Shown here: positions 38,554 through 48,157 of the stretch, piece after piece
Numbering within the stretch: position 1 is the first letter of the stretch
Layout of the letters: the number at the start of each line of letters is the position of its first letter
DNA from: an uncultured Bacteroidales bacterium
Lineage (GTDB): Bacteria; Bacteroidota; Bacteroidia; Bacteroidales; Muribaculaceae
Length of the DNA: 64,000 bases
Direction of reading: 5' to 3'
Assembly: GCA_947573135.1 (NCBI GenBank)
Contig: CANPDU010000013.1
Span: 1 to 64,000, forward strand
Program-made: the position numbers and the translations under genes
Notes under the pieces: generated by a model
Database searches by the model: none
What the model saw: only the letters and a program-made list of their open reading frames with translations
Told to the model about the DNA's origin: nothing

Positions 38554-40458
38554 TCAGCAATTATAGCCTATCCGGTTGCCGTCAAGACTGATTATGCCAT
38601 CTTCGGCAAGCTTACGCAGCGCTTCTGCAACGATCTTGCGAGCTGTGGGGAACAATACCATCAGTTCCTCAACTGTCATATTGTGTCTCGCTGACAGATA
38701 TGTCTCTATAGTCTTGGCAAAGCGGTCGATTTCCGTGTCGCTGTATTCGTTACGGACTACGCGGCTGCGGCAGATGTCGCAGTGGCCGCAGTCGCGGATG
38801 TCGTCTTTCTGGCCGAAATATTCCAGAAGGATGCGCGAGCGGCAGCAGTCGTCGGAAAAAGCGAAACGCTTTATCGCGTCGAGCCGGGCGGCAAAACGCT
38901 GTCGCTGATCCTCGTAAACCGCCTTTGGTATTACAAGATATCTCGGCAGCTCGCGCGACGTCGGATAATAGACATAAGGCGTCATTCGGCGCGGTATATA
39001 ATGGATGACGTGCATACGCGACAGTGTGACAAGCGCCGTAGTCACCGCCAGTTCGCTGACGCCCATAGTCGATGCTATGCGCGATTCGCTGATCGTGACA
39101 TAGTCCGAAAATAAGCCGGGATATATGCGGAGTATTCCCTGGAATATCGCCTCGGTCGTCGCGTCAAGTTCAAGTCCATAGAAATCCGACTTGTCGACGA
39201 GTATCATTATGCGTGACATTGTCAGCGACTCGTCGGAATACTCTATATAACCTGCCCGGCTCAGTATCGACAGAGCGCTGCGCGTCACCGCCGGCTGGAG
39301 TTTGAAAAGCAGACAGAAACGGTTGAAGTCACATTCGTAGACATGATTGTAGCCTCCTCCGACCACAACGTCGAGAAAATTGCCAAGCAGTTCATAGACA
39401 CGCAGAATGTATTCCTTTGGCGGATAAGCCTCGCCGAGTCGCCGGGTCAGCAATGCCTTGTCCGATTTGGCGACGAGGAGCACGGCAAACGACGGGTGTC
39501 CGTCGCGCCCCGCACGTCCGGCCTCCTGATAATACTCTTCAAGCGATGACGGCAGATCATAATGGATCACGACTCTCACATCATGCTTGTCAATACCCAT
39601 GCCGAAAGCGTTGGTAGCCACAATCACCCTTATCTCTCCCCTCTTCCAACGGTCCTGACGGTCGGCTTTCTCTTCGGGCGACAGACCGGCATGATAGAAG
39701 TCAGAAGTGATACCGGCAGCGCGGATGGTGTCAGACAGTTCGCGGCAGCGGCGGCGCGAGCGCACATAGACAATCGACGACCCCGACGTGTTGGCGAGCA
39801 CCTTGAGCATACGTCCTTCCTTGTGCTCGTCGCGGCGCACGATATAACTGATGTTGTCGCGGGCAAAGCTTTTAGAGAAAATCTGAGGCGATCTGAGAGC
39901 GAGTTTGTCGGCGATGTCGGCCACGACGTCGGGAGTGGCCGACGCTGTGAGTGCAAGCACCGGCACATCGGGAAACATTTCGCGAAGATCCTTTATTGCA
40001 AGATACGACGGCCTGAAATCATAACCCCACTGCGATATACAGTGTGCTTCGTCGACGACTATCGCCGACACGCGCCACTGACGCAGTTCGTCAGTGAAAT
40101 TTTTCTGTTTCAGCCGCTCGGGCGACAGATAGGCGAGTTTTACTTTCTCGAGACGACAGCGGTCGAGCGCCAGACGGCTCTCGCGGCGTGTCAGCCCGGA
40201 GTGAAAATAGACCGCCCTGATGCCGCGCTGATAGAGATTGTCGACCTGATCTTTCATCAGAGAGATCAGTGGCGACACGACTATTGTAAGCCCGTCGAAC
40301 ATCATCGCCGGCACCTGAAACGTCAGCGACTTTCCGCCGCCGGTCGGCAGAAGACCGATCGTGTCGCGGCCGGAGAGCAGCGAGTCTATGATCTCGGCCT
40401 GCAGGGGCCTGAAAGAATCATATCCCCAGTATCGCCGCAGTATCTCAACGGGTGTCAT
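38554..40458 (-). CDS. recQ: ATP-dependent DNA helicase RecQ, short form
   Basis: A 634-residue superfamily 2 helicase. The Walker A motif PTGGGKS is near 38-44, the DEAH box is in VVDEAHCISQWGYDFRPSY, and motif VI is EAGRAGRDG. The zinc-binding part of the RecQ-Ct region has Cys in CCRSRILLEYFGQ and CGHCDICRSR (about 553-585). A winged-helix-like end follows; the HRDC domain usual in longer RecQ proteins is not visible. It lies 30 nt after recJ, consistent with a joint role at stalled or broken forks. Confidence 0.94.
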   Translation of the reverse strand: MTPVEILRRYWGYDSFRPLQAEIIDSLLSGRDTIGLLPTGGGKSLTFQVPAMMFDGLTIVVSPLISLMKDQVDNLYQRGIRAVYFHSGLTRRESRLALDRCRLEKVKLAYLSPERLKQKNFTDELRQWRVSAIVVDEAHCISQWGYDFRPSYLAIKDLREMFPDVPVLALTASATPDVVADIADKLALRSPQIFSKSFARDNISYIVRRDEHKEGRMLKVLANTSGSSIVYVRSRRRCRELSDTIRAAGITSDFYHAGLSPEEKADRQDRWKRGEIRVIVATNAFGMGIDKHDVRVVIHYDLPSSLEEYYQEAGRAGRDGHPSFAVLLVAKSDKALLTRRLGEAYPPKEYILRVYELLGNFLDVVVGGGYNHVYECDFNRFCLLFKLQPAVTRSALSILSRAGYIEYSDESLTMSRIMILVDKSDFYGLELDATTEAIFQGILRIYPGLFSDYVTISESRIASTMGVSELAVTTALVTLSRMHVIHYIPRRMTPYVYYPTSRELPRYLVIPKAVYEDQRQRFAARLDAIKRFAFSDDCCRSRILLEYFGQKDDIRDCGHCDICRSRVVRNEYSDTEIDRFAKTIETYLSARHNMTVEELMVLFPTARKIVAEALRKLAEDGIISLDGNRIGYNC

Positions 40459-40488
40459 TGCCTTGACGCAAATGCCGGACGACCTCGG

Positions 40489-42216
40489 TCAGTCGTCGCA
40501 GATATGGATCTGTTTGACGAGCAGCTGCAGGGTCGAAGCCGCGTTGCGGTGCTTGTTCTCCTCGATGGTAAAGCAGATATCGAAATGGCGTCCGGCGTGT
40601 ATGGCCTCGAAATATTGCGCGGCATTGAACGCTATGGCGTTGAACACTTTGCCCGACGTATCGTCGACAAGCTCGAGCTTTATGTGTTCGAGTTGTTTGC
40701 CGACAAGCTTGCTTGTGCCGAAATCCTTCACACGATGGGCGCAGAAAGTCGGTTTCTGATTGCCGGGGCCGAACGGATTGAAGAGTCTGAGCGTCGACAC
40801 AAACTCGGGCGTGATCTGACCGAATGTGATCACGGCGTCGATATCGATCTGAGGCGTGAGCTGCTCTTCGAGTATGTTGGTCGCCACGTATTCTTCAAAC
40901 CGGCGCGTGAACTCCGCGATATTCTCTTCTTTCATCGAAAGTCCGACAGCGTATGTGTGTCCGCCGAAGTTCTCAAGCAGATCGCGCGTCGACTCGACAG
41001 CCTTGTAGACGTCGAAACCCTGGACAGAGCGCGACGAACCTGTAGCCAGTCCGTTGGCAAAGGTCAGCACTACCGCGGGCTTATAATAAAGCTCGGTCAG
41101 ACGCGAGGCGACAATACCGATGATGCCTTTGTGCCAGTCCTTGTTATATATCACGATCGACCGCTTGTCGGAGTCCATCTCTCCACGTGAAGTGAGGATA
41201 GCGTTAGCCTCCTCGGTGATGCGCTTGTCGAGTTCCTTGCGGTCTTTGTTATACTGATCGATGGCCAGACTGCGACGGGTCGCGTCCTTCATGTCGCGGC
41301 TGACAAGGAGCTCGACAGCCTCACGACCGCTCTGCATGCGACCCGATGCATTGATGCGCGGCCCTATCTTGAAGATAACGTCGCTGATTGTTATTTCCTT
41401 GCCGCCAAGTCCGCAGGTGCGGATAATGGCTCGGAGTCCCATATTCGGATTCGAGTTGAGGCGTTTGAGCCCGACATATGCCATCACTCGGTTTTCGTCG
41501 ACCATAGGCACGATGTCGGCCGCGATGCTGACAGCCACAAGATCGAGCATACCGTCGAGCTCGGCGGTGCCGATGCCGTTGCTGATCGAGAATGCCTGCA
41601 TGAACTTGTAGCCTACGCCGCAGCCCGAAAGATGCTGGCAGGGATAAGTCGAGCCTTCAAGTTTCGGATTAAGGATCGCTACAGCCGGAGGCAGCTCGTC
41701 GTCGGGCACATGATGGTCACAGATGATGAAGTCGATACCCTGCTCTTTGGCATAGGCGATCTCGTCGATAGCCTTTATGCCGCAGTCAAGAATGATGATG
41801 AGCTTCACGCCCTGCTCGACAGCCATGTCGACCGTGCGGCGCGAAATGCCGTATCCCTCGTCATAACGGGTCGGGATATAATAATCGATCTCAGAATAAA
41901 AATTCTGCAGGTAACGGTAAACGAGTGCGACAGCGGTAGTGCCGTCGACATCATAGTCACCGTAGACCATGATTTTTTCTTTAGATCCCATAGCACGATT
42001 AAGACGGTCAACCGCCTTATCCATGTCAGGCATCAGAAACGGATCGTGAAGGTCACGCAAAGACGGATGGAAAAACTTCTCGGCCTCGCCGAGAGTCGTA
42101 ATTCCTCTCTGCAGCAACAATTCACTCACCGGAGCGCAATTCGCAAAGCGCCTCGTAAGTTCGTCATGCCTCTGTTCGTCGGTGTAATGGGATAAATAAT
42201 TCCATTTACTTGTCAT
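40489..42216 (-). CDS. recJ: Single-stranded-DNA exonuclease RecJ
   Basis: A 575-residue DHH-family 5'-3' exonuclease. DYDVDG is at 87-92, followed by the LIIILDCGI acidic motif, the IICDHHVPDD (DHH) motif near 165, and the DHHA1 part with the GGHTYAVGLSM glycine/histidine motif near 440. The C-terminal OB-type domain is complete. It comes just before recQ in the same operon; RecQ unwinding and RecJ resection act together in the RecF pathway. The upstream 190 nt contain a palindrome and the mscS terminator. Confidence 0.95.
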   Translation of the reverse strand: MTSKWNYLSHYTDEQRHDELTRRFANCAPVSELLLQRGITTLGEAEKFFHPSLRDLHDPFLMPDMDKAVDRLNRAMGSKEKIMVYGDYDVDGTTAVALVYRYLQNFYSEIDYYIPTRYDEGYGISRRTVDMAVEQGVKLIIILDCGIKAIDEIAYAKEQGIDFIICDHHVPDDELPPAVAILNPKLEGSTYPCQHLSGCGVGYKFMQAFSISNGIGTAELDGMLDLVAVSIAADIVPMVDENRVMAYVGLKRLNSNPNMGLRAIIRTCGLGGKEITISDVIFKIGPRINASGRMQSGREAVELLVSRDMKDATRRSLAIDQYNKDRKELDKRITEEANAILTSRGEMDSDKRSIVIYNKDWHKGIIGIVASRLTELYYKPAVVLTFANGLATGSSRSVQGFDVYKAVESTRDLLENFGGHTYAVGLSMKEENIAEFTRRFEEYVATNILEEQLTPQIDIDAVITFGQITPEFVSTLRLFNPFGPGNQKPTFCAHRVKDFGTSKLVGKQLEHIKLELVDDTSGKVFNAIAFNAAQYFEAIHAGRHFDICFTIEENKHRNAASTLQLLVKQIHICDD

Positions 42217-42312
42217 TTATGTTGTTCTTTTTTATATATCGAAGCAAAGAGCGGCACATCAGCCGCTTGTACAGAGAGGGAACAGAGGAGACCGGCCACC
42301 GTGAGAGAGAGA

Positions 42313-42328
42313 CGGACAATTCTGTCCG
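42313..42328. promoter_or_regulatory. Palindrome CGGACA-N4-TGTCCG upstream of recJ
   Basis: Perfect 6-bp inverted arms with the spacer ATTC lie 97 nt upstream of the recJ start. The arms are the same words as in the cluster before the export operon (49085-49140), but in the opposite order. It may be an operator. A second inverted pair (AGCGGC/GCCGCT, about 42250-42268) lies nearer the gene. Confidence 0.4.
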
Positions 42329-42340
42329 ACGGTTATGCAA

Positions 42341-42375
42341 AAATAGCCAAAATTATCGGATAATTTTGGCTATTT
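42341..42375 (-). terminator. Terminator of the C11 peptidase-mscS operon
   Basis: A 17-bp perfect inverted repeat (42341-42357 and 42359-42375, one central base) lies 32 nt past the mscS stop on the minus strand and runs into a short T run (TATTTTTG). The perfect symmetry and A/T-rich stem are unusual for a plain terminator. Confidence 0.75.
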
Positions 42376-42406
42376 AAGGTTATTTAATAGTAGTCGTATA
42401 TAATCC

Positions 42407-43546
42407 TTATTGCTGCTCCGGCCGGACGACCCGTGAATCCAGACGACCGTCGAGATGCACATCCATCTGCGGGAACGGGAAGTTTACGCCTGACTGCGGC
42501 AACTCGTTATAGATTCGCTCGTTGATTTCAAAAAACACATCCCAATAGTCAGAATTACGGGTCCAGGCTCTTACTTTAAGCTGCACGGCGCTGTCAGCGA
42601 GATTCTCGACATAGACTTTCGGCGACCCGTCGGTTTTGGGAAGCATCTTGCGCACCTTTTCTGCCTGCGCCTCCTGCCATGTCTGTATCTTTGCCTTTAC
42701 CGGCGACTTGTGGAATAATTTCTGAAGCCAGGTCCGTTTGGGTTCGGGAAGAGCATCGGGAATACCGTCACCGTCGAGATCGGCTATGGCTTCAAGCTGC
42801 TCCTGCTGACGCTTGTCACGGTCATCCTCGATAAAGCCTTTCACTATGCGTTCGTCAGAGTCGAGTATAGCCAGAATAGCCTTGCGCGCGGTCTCGACGC
42901 TGTCTCCGTAGGAAATACCGACAGCCCAGTCTACACGTCTGTAATCGGCCCTGGAATAATTATTGACCGATCCGGTCGACAGACCGCCGTTGGGTATTAT
43001 GATCTGTTTGTTGTCGGGAGTCGATATTACGGTATGAAAAATTTGTATTTCACGGACTGTGCCGGCATAGCCTGCGGCTTCTATATAATCGCCTATTTTA
43101 TAAGGTTTGAGTAAAAGTATCAGCACACCGCCGGCAAAATTCTGGAGCGTTCCGCTCAGAGCCATACCGATAGCGACGCCGGCCGAAGCAAAGATCGCGA
43201 TAAACGATGATGTCTCGATGCCGAGGATACCGATTACGGTTACGATCAGAATGAAATAAAGCAGCATTCTGACAAGACTAAGCACAAATGTGCTCAGCGA
43301 CGCATCGACCTTGCGGCGCAGAAGGATGCCCGATATCACCCGATAGATCTTGTTGATGATATAACGGCCAACGTAGAACACTACTACCGCGATAGCCACA
43401 TTGATAGCAAGCGACACGAGACCGTTGACCATTTTGTCGAGCAATTCGTCGAGAGGCAGCGATTTCAGCATCTGAAGTTCTTCCTTGGGATCGGGAATAG
43501 AGTCCGGAACGACCGGGACTTTAAGAGGATCTTGAGCAAATAACAT
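42407..43546 (-). CDS. MscS-family mechanosensitive channel with inserted acidic loop
   Basis: A 379-residue inner-membrane channel. TM helices lie at about 44-60, 86-110 and 113-140; the pore helix TM3 is GVAIGMALSGTLQNFAGGV, followed by the KPYKIGDYIEA start of the beta domain. The C-terminal alpha/beta domain is interrupted by about 70 extra residues (about 238-306) that hold DLDGDGIPD (256-264), a motif resembling calcium-binding loops of TSP3 or dockerin type, and a charged helix. Its function is presumably release of osmolytes on hypo-osmotic shock. It is encoded 17 nt after the C11 peptidase gene. Confidence 0.9.
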   Translation of the reverse strand: MLFAQDPLKVPVVPDSIPDPKEELQMLKSLPLDELLDKMVNGLVSLAINVAIAVVVFYVGRYIINKIYRVISGILLRRKVDASLSTFVLSLVRMLLYFILIVTVIGILGIETSSFIAIFASAGVAIGMALSGTLQNFAGGVLILLLKPYKIGDYIEAAGYAGTVREIQIFHTVISTPDNKQIIIPNGGLSTGSVNNYSRADYRRVDWAVGISYGDSVETARKAILAILDSDERIVKGFIEDDRDKRQQEQLEAIADLDGDGIPDALPEPKRTWLQKLFHKSPVKAKIQTWQEAQAEKVRKMLPKTDGSPKVYVENLADSAVQLKVRAWTRNSDYWDVFFEINERIYNELPQSGVNFPFPQMDVHLDGRLDSRVVRPEQQ

Positions 43547-43563
43547 AGTTGAACGTCGTAATA

Positions 43564-44766
43564 TTAATCAAGCAATGCGGAGGCGACATCCCTGAACCAG
43601 TCGAGACGGCTGTAGTTCATCCGCGCCGCATCATTGTCACTACTCATTATAAACGTTGAGAGGCCGGAATGTTCATTGATCGGGAGTTGATTCCAGATGC
43701 GGTCGGTAGCCAGTTCAAGTTCAACGACATCATCCAATGCCGCTTTGTATGCAGCCGCCTGCTGACTGTCAGCCGTAAGAGCACCGACATAGCCGCCGAA
43801 ATCGCAGTAATAGTAACCTCGCGAAGTTGTATATGACTGAGGGGAATAACCGGCCGGCACACCTGTCGGATTATTAATGTAGATTGCACGCGTCGCAGCC
43901 GCGAGATCTTCGAGAGCCGCAGTGTTGATCACCGAAACCGTACACATGCGATAACGCGGATTTGTCATCGACTGATAGAAGTCGAATGTGTTCTGCGCGG
44001 CCTCGGTTAGTTCAGGCTCCGGAGCAAAGAAATGTTTGACATTGAGATCATATGGCATCCCCCACGCCAGAACCTCGGTCGGATATGCAACTATGCGTGG
44101 AGCGGCGTGACGCAGCTGATACATCACTTCGACCGACGCCATGTAGCAGCAATCGAAATAAATGAAACTGAAACCGCGTCCTTCGAGCACTGAGGCCATC
44201 GTGGTGATGTTCATCTTGTACTTGCCGTCGTTTTCGCTGCCATAGGAAAAAGTCTGGGCGTCGCCGGTCTCATCCTCGGCTAAGCCGTCCTCGATCCAGC
44301 CCGTGCCGTGGCCCCACAGTATCAGACCGTAGTCACGCGCCGGCGACAGTTCGTTCATGTCGTCGAGGACTTCAGTCATGCGGGCCGCAGACTGAGGCCT
44401 GATTTCGCTGTCATAAATCTTCAGAGTGTCGATCGTGCCCTCCGAATTAATTTCTTTGAGTATCTGACGGCCGTTCGACGACGAGTGAAAGACGATCAGC
44501 CGTCCGCCGGCGAGATCACCGGCCGCCGCGGCCTTGCGCATCTCGCGTATGTCCTGCATGTCATAGTCGTAAGGATCCGACGCCCCGAGGCCGTTGTTTG
44601 ACGAGAGCATGTAGACAAGCACGGTGCGCGACACCTGTTCGGGTTTAGGTTTGACAGGATTGTCGGGTTCGTCATTTTTATCGCCGCATGATACTGCTGC
44701 CAGCGAGAAGAAGATCACCGCAGGCAGCAGAAAGGGAATTGAGTATAAACGTTGTAATATATTCAT
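43564..44766 (-). CDS. C11 (clostripain-type) cysteine peptidase lipoprotein
   Basis: About 400 residues from the ATG at 44766; the in-frame TTG one codon upstream is less likely. Lipoprotein signal with lipobox LAAVSC and lipid-modified Cys27, then a Pro/Lys linker. The clostripain-fold catalytic His is H153 in LILWGHGTGW, and the catalytic Cys is in FIYFDCCYMASVE (C206/C207). C11 enzymes cleave after basic residues and often self-activate. Its pairing with an MscS gene is unusual and may only reflect shared transcription. Confidence 0.9.
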   Translation of the reverse strand: MNILQRLYSIPFLLPAVIFFSLAAVSCGDKNDEPDNPVKPKPEQVSRTVLVYMLSSNNGLGASDPYDYDMQDIREMRKAAAAGDLAGGRLIVFHSSSNGRQILKEINSEGTIDTLKIYDSEIRPQSAARMTEVLDDMNELSPARDYGLILWGHGTGWIEDGLAEDETGDAQTFSYGSENDGKYKMNITTMASVLEGRGFSFIYFDCCYMASVEVMYQLRHAAPRIVAYPTEVLAWGMPYDLNVKHFFAPEPELTEAAQNTFDFYQSMTNPRYRMCTVSVINTAALEDLAAATRAIYINNPTGVPAGYSPQSYTTSRGYYYCDFGGYVGALTADSQQAAAYKAALDDVVELELATDRIWNQLPINEHSGLSTFIMSSDNDAARMNYSRLDWFRDVASALLD

Positions 44767-44789
44767 CAATCATATAGTTTTATTCTTTA

Positions 44790-44797
44790 CAAAGTTA
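44790..44797 (-). promoter_or_regulatory. -7 element of the C11 peptidase-mscS operon
   Basis: The minus strand reads TAACTTTG, an exact TAnnTTTG match, 23 nt before the ATG at 44766. No -33 box is evident. Confidence 0.55.
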
Positions 44798-44881
44798 CGA
44801 AAAAAGGCCGAGATATGAAAACATAGCCCGGCGCAAGCCGTTTTTTAATAGTGCATATCACCGTTATATGGCTTTTTTGAG

Positions 44882-44889
44882 TAATTTTG
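44882..44889 (+). promoter_or_regulatory. -7 element of the queA-fbp operon
   Basis: TAATTTTGC matches TAnnTTTG and lies 22 nt upstream of the queA ATG. The gap between the two divergent operons (44770-44911) therefore holds both promoters. Confidence 0.55.
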
Positions 44890-44911
44890 CCGCAAACAAC
44901 CGGTTATAAAT

Positions 44912-46135
44912 ATGGATCCCCGTAATATCGACATAAAAGACTACAACTATCCTCTCCCTGACGAAAAGATTGCCAAACATCCGCTCGCACAGCGCGATGC
45001 GTGCCGCCTGCTCGTCAGATCGGCCGATGCCTCGGTCTCTGACCGGCGCTTCGACGAGCTGCCGGGACTGCTGCCTGACAACGCACTGCTGATCTACAAC
45101 AACACCCGCGTGATCAACGCCCGTCTGCGCTTCCGCAAACCGACAGGCGGCATGATCGAGATATTCTGTCTCGAACCGGCGTCGCCGTCAGACTATGCCC
45201 TCAACTTCGCCTCGACATCGGGCTGCTCGTGGCACTGCCTCGTCGGAAATTCAAAACGTTGGAAAGACGGACCGCTCGATGGCGCCGTGACTCTCGCCGA
45301 CGGACATACAATAAAACTCACAGCCGTCAGGACTGAGCGCACAGACGCCGAATCGATCGTCGCATTCGAATGGGACGATCCGGCCGTCACGTTCTCGGAA
45401 ATAATTTCGGCGGCCGGCGAGATACCGATACCGCCCTACCTCAACCGCGAGACCGAGGAGAGCGACCGCGACGACTATCAGACCGTCTACAGCCGCGTCG
45501 AAGGTTCGGTCGCCGCCCCGACGGCCGGGCTGCATTTCACCGACAGTGTGCTCGAAGCCATCGACCGCCGCGGCATCGGACGCCGTGAAGTGACGCTCCA
45601 CGTCGGAGCCGGCACATTCCGCCCCGTGAAATCGGAACTCATCGGCGACCACGACATGCACAGCGAGTTTATCGTCGTCAGCCTCGATCTCATCGACGAA
45701 CTCGCCGCCATTGCCGGGAACTGTTCGAAAAAGATTATCGCCGTCGGCACCACCTCAGTGCGCACTCTCGAAAGCCTCTACCATATAGGCTGCATGATGT
45801 CAGCCGGCGACTGGGACGGCGAGCTGCCGCAATGGTATCCCTACTCCGAAAACCATCCCGGACTGACAACCGCCGGGGCGCTGAAAGCCCTCGCCGCATA
45901 TCTGCGCAACCGCGGCCTGACTTCTCTTGTGGCATCGACACGCATAATCATCGCCCCCGGCTACGAATACCGCATTGTCGGCGGCATGGTGACCAATTTC
46001 CATCAGCCGCAGTCGACACTGCTGCTGCTCGTATCGGCCTTTATAGGGCCGCAGTGGCGCGAAATCTATGACCACGCGCTCGCGTCGGACTACCGCTTCC
46101 TCAGCTACGGCGACGCATGTCTCTTTCTCAAATAA
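44912..46135 (+). CDS. queA: tRNA preQ1(34) S-adenosylmethionine ribosyltransferase-isomerase
   Basis: A 407-residue enzyme that transfers and isomerises the ribosyl part of S-adenosylmethionine onto preQ1 in tRNA to give epoxyqueuosine. Family motifs include YPLPDEKIAKHPLAQRDACR at the N-terminus, LLIYNNTRVINARL, GSVAAPTAGLHFT (about 204-216), LHVGAGTFRPVK and TNFHQPQSTLLLLVSAF. The length is above the usual 340-360, with extra residues in the 280-320 region (YHIGCMMSAGDWDGELPQWY). It is followed after 22 nt by fbp. Confidence 0.95.
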   Translation: MDPRNIDIKDYNYPLPDEKIAKHPLAQRDACRLLVRSADASVSDRRFDELPGLLPDNALLIYNNTRVINARLRFRKPTGGMIEIFCLEPASPSDYALNFASTSGCSWHCLVGNSKRWKDGPLDGAVTLADGHTIKLTAVRTERTDAESIVAFEWDDPAVTFSEIISAAGEIPIPPYLNRETEESDRDDYQTVYSRVEGSVAAPTAGLHFTDSVLEAIDRRGIGRREVTLHVGAGTFRPVKSELIGDHDMHSEFIVVSLDLIDELAAIAGNCSKKIIAVGTTSVRTLESLYHIGCMMSAGDWDGELPQWYPYSENHPGLTTAGALKALAAYLRNRGLTSLVASTRIIIAPGYEYRIVGGMVTNFHQPQSTLLLLVSAFIGPQWREIYDHALASDYRFLSYGDACLFLK

Positions 46136-46157
46136 ATTATTTCCCGGATCCAACACT

Positions 46158-48155
46158 ATGTCAGCCAATATACATTACTCCACAGCCGAACTTGAAAACG
46201 ATCTGCGATATCTCAAGCTTCTCTCGCGCTCATTCCCCACAATCGCCGCGGCGAGTACGGAGATAATCAATCTCGAAGCCATACTCAACCTTCCAAAAGG
46301 CACCGAACACTTTCTCACCGACATCCACGGCGAATACGAGGCTTTCCAGCACGTGCTGAAAAACGCCTCGGGAACAGTCAAGCGCAAAGTTAACGAAATT
46401 TTCGGCAACAGCCTCCGCGAGTCGGAGAAAAAAGATCTGTGCACCCTGATCTACTATCCTCAGGAGAAACTCGAGCTCGTCAAGGCCGACGAAGCCGACA
46501 TGAGCGAATGGTATGAGATCACCCTCAACCGTCTGGTCAAAGTCTGCCAGAGCGTATCGTCGAAATATACCCGTTCGAAAGTCAACAAGGCTCTGCCTAA
46601 AGACTTCAGCTACATCATCCAGGAGCTTCTCCACGAAACCGAAGCCGATCCCAACAAACACGCCTATTTCAATCAGATCATCTCGACGATCATCTCGACG
46701 CGGCGCGCAGACGCTTTCATCATCGCGATGTGCAATCTCATCCAGCGCCTCGCCATCGACAGTCTGCACATCGTAGGCGATATCTACGACCGCGGCCCAG
46801 GCGCTCACATCATAATGGACACCATCTGCGACTATCACAACTTTGACATCCAGTGGGGCAACCACGACATACTGTGGATGGGAGCCTTCGCCGGCAACGA
46901 TGCCTGTATCGCCAATGTGCTGCGCATAGCACTGCGCTACGGCAACCTCGAGACTCTCGAAGAAGGTTACGGCATCAACCTGCTGCCGCTGGCGACTTTC
47001 GCAATGGAGGTTTACCCCGAACTCAACGGCGACATATTCACTCCACGCATCAACTACTCGCGCCGTGTCTACTCCGACACCGAGCTGAAGATCATTGCCA
47101 AGATGCACAAGGCGATCAGCATCATACAGTGGAAACTCGAAGGCCGCATGATAAAGGAGCATCCCGAATACGCCATGTCCGACCGTCTGCTGCTCGACAA
47201 GATCAACCGTGCCGACAGCACAGTCACTCTTGCCGACGGACGTGTCTACAAAATGCTCGACACCGATTTTCCGACCCTCGATCCGACCGATCCCTACGAG
47301 CTTACTCCGCAGGAAGCCGCTCTGCTCAAGACCATCCACCACTCGTTTGTCAACAGCGAGAAACTGCGCAAGCACGTCTACTGTCTGCTGCGTCACGGAT
47401 CATTTTATCTCGCCCGCAACAATAATCTGATGTACCACGCGTCGATACCTCTCGAAGCCGACGGATCGTTCCGTCAGGTGACAGTTCTCGGCCGCCCGTA
47501 CGCCGGCCGACGTCTGCTCGACCGCCTCGACGAACTCGTGCAGATAGCCTGCCGCATCAACTCCGACGATCCGGAACGCACTCAGGCCGTCGACTACATG
47601 TGGTATCTTTGGTGCGGCCCCGACTCTCCGCTTTTCGGCAAAGACCGCATGGCGACCTTCGAACGCTATTTCATAGCCGACAAAGCCACCCACGCCGAGG
47701 GTAAAGGCAACTATTACAATTTTATCGACGACCCGGCCATGTGCGACAAGATACTCGCCGAATTCGGACTCCCGGCCGAGAGCTCGCATATAATCAACGG
47801 CCATGTGCCGGTCAAGACCCTTAAAGGCGAAAATCCGGTCAAAGCCGACGGCAAACTGCTTGTCATCGACGGCGGATTTTCAAAAGCCTATCAGTCGACG
47901 ACGGGCATCGCCGGTTATACGCTTGTCTACCACAGCCGCGGTTTCCAGCTTGTGCAGCACGAACCTTTCGAATCGCGCAAGAAGGCAATCGAAGAAGGCC
48001 AGGACATTATTTCCAATACAGTTCTGAGTGAGTTCAAGGCCCGGAGACTCTTAGTGAGAGACACCGACAAAGGCCATGAACTTGCCGCCCAGGTCTGCGA
48101 GCTAAACAAACTGCTCGCCGCCTACCGCCGCGGCCTCATCCGCGAACAGGTCTAA
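46158..48155 (+). CDS. fbp: Fructose-1,6-bisphosphatase, class III
   Basis: About 665 residues from the ATG at 46158 (MSANIHYSTA). An in-frame extension back to 46068 would overlap queA and is rejected. Class III (Bacillus-type) enzymes are calcineurin-like metallophosphatases. The metal motifs are DIHGEYEAF (about 54-62), GDIYDRGP and GNHDILWMG (about 210-240), and a late IDGGFSKAYQSTTGIAGYTL motif follows. It hydrolyses fructose-1,6-bisphosphate in gluconeogenesis. Its stop is 2 nt from the stop of the convergent gene, so the transcripts must overlap. Confidence 0.96.
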   Translation: MSANIHYSTAELENDLRYLKLLSRSFPTIAAASTEIINLEAILNLPKGTEHFLTDIHGEYEAFQHVLKNASGTVKRKVNEIFGNSLRESEKKDLCTLIYYPQEKLELVKADEADMSEWYEITLNRLVKVCQSVSSKYTRSKVNKALPKDFSYIIQELLHETEADPNKHAYFNQIISTIISTRRADAFIIAMCNLIQRLAIDSLHIVGDIYDRGPGAHIIMDTICDYHNFDIQWGNHDILWMGAFAGNDACIANVLRIALRYGNLETLEEGYGINLLPLATFAMEVYPELNGDIFTPRINYSRRVYSDTELKIIAKMHKAISIIQWKLEGRMIKEHPEYAMSDRLLLDKINRADSTVTLADGRVYKMLDTDFPTLDPTDPYELTPQEAALLKTIHHSFVNSEKLRKHVYCLLRHGSFYLARNNNLMYHASIPLEADGSFRQVTVLGRPYAGRRLLDRLDELVQIACRINSDDPERTQAVDYMWYLWCGPDSPLFGKDRMATFERYFIADKATHAEGKGNYYNFIDDPAMCDKILAEFGLPAESSHIINGHVPVKTLKGENPVKADGKLLVIDGGFSKAYQSTTGIAGYTLVYHSRGFQLVQHEPFESRKKAIEEGQDIISNTVLSEFKARRLLVRDTDKGHELAAQVCELNKLLAAYRRGLIREQV

Positions 48156-48157
48156 GA

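Noticed and set aside
39562-41190. 542-codon plus-strand open frame across recJ and recQ
   Set aside because: Antisense to two genes with complete catalytic motifs; the product is rich in Arg/His/Asp with no domain, as expected from a shadow frame in GC-rich third-position DNA.
46068-46157. N-terminal extension of fbp
   Set aside because: Would overlap the queA end by 68 nt; family similarity begins at the ATG at 46158.
46230-47396. 388-codon minus-strand open frame inside fbp
   Set aside because: Antisense to fully conserved class III fructose-bisphosphatase motifs; no start context or family resemblance.
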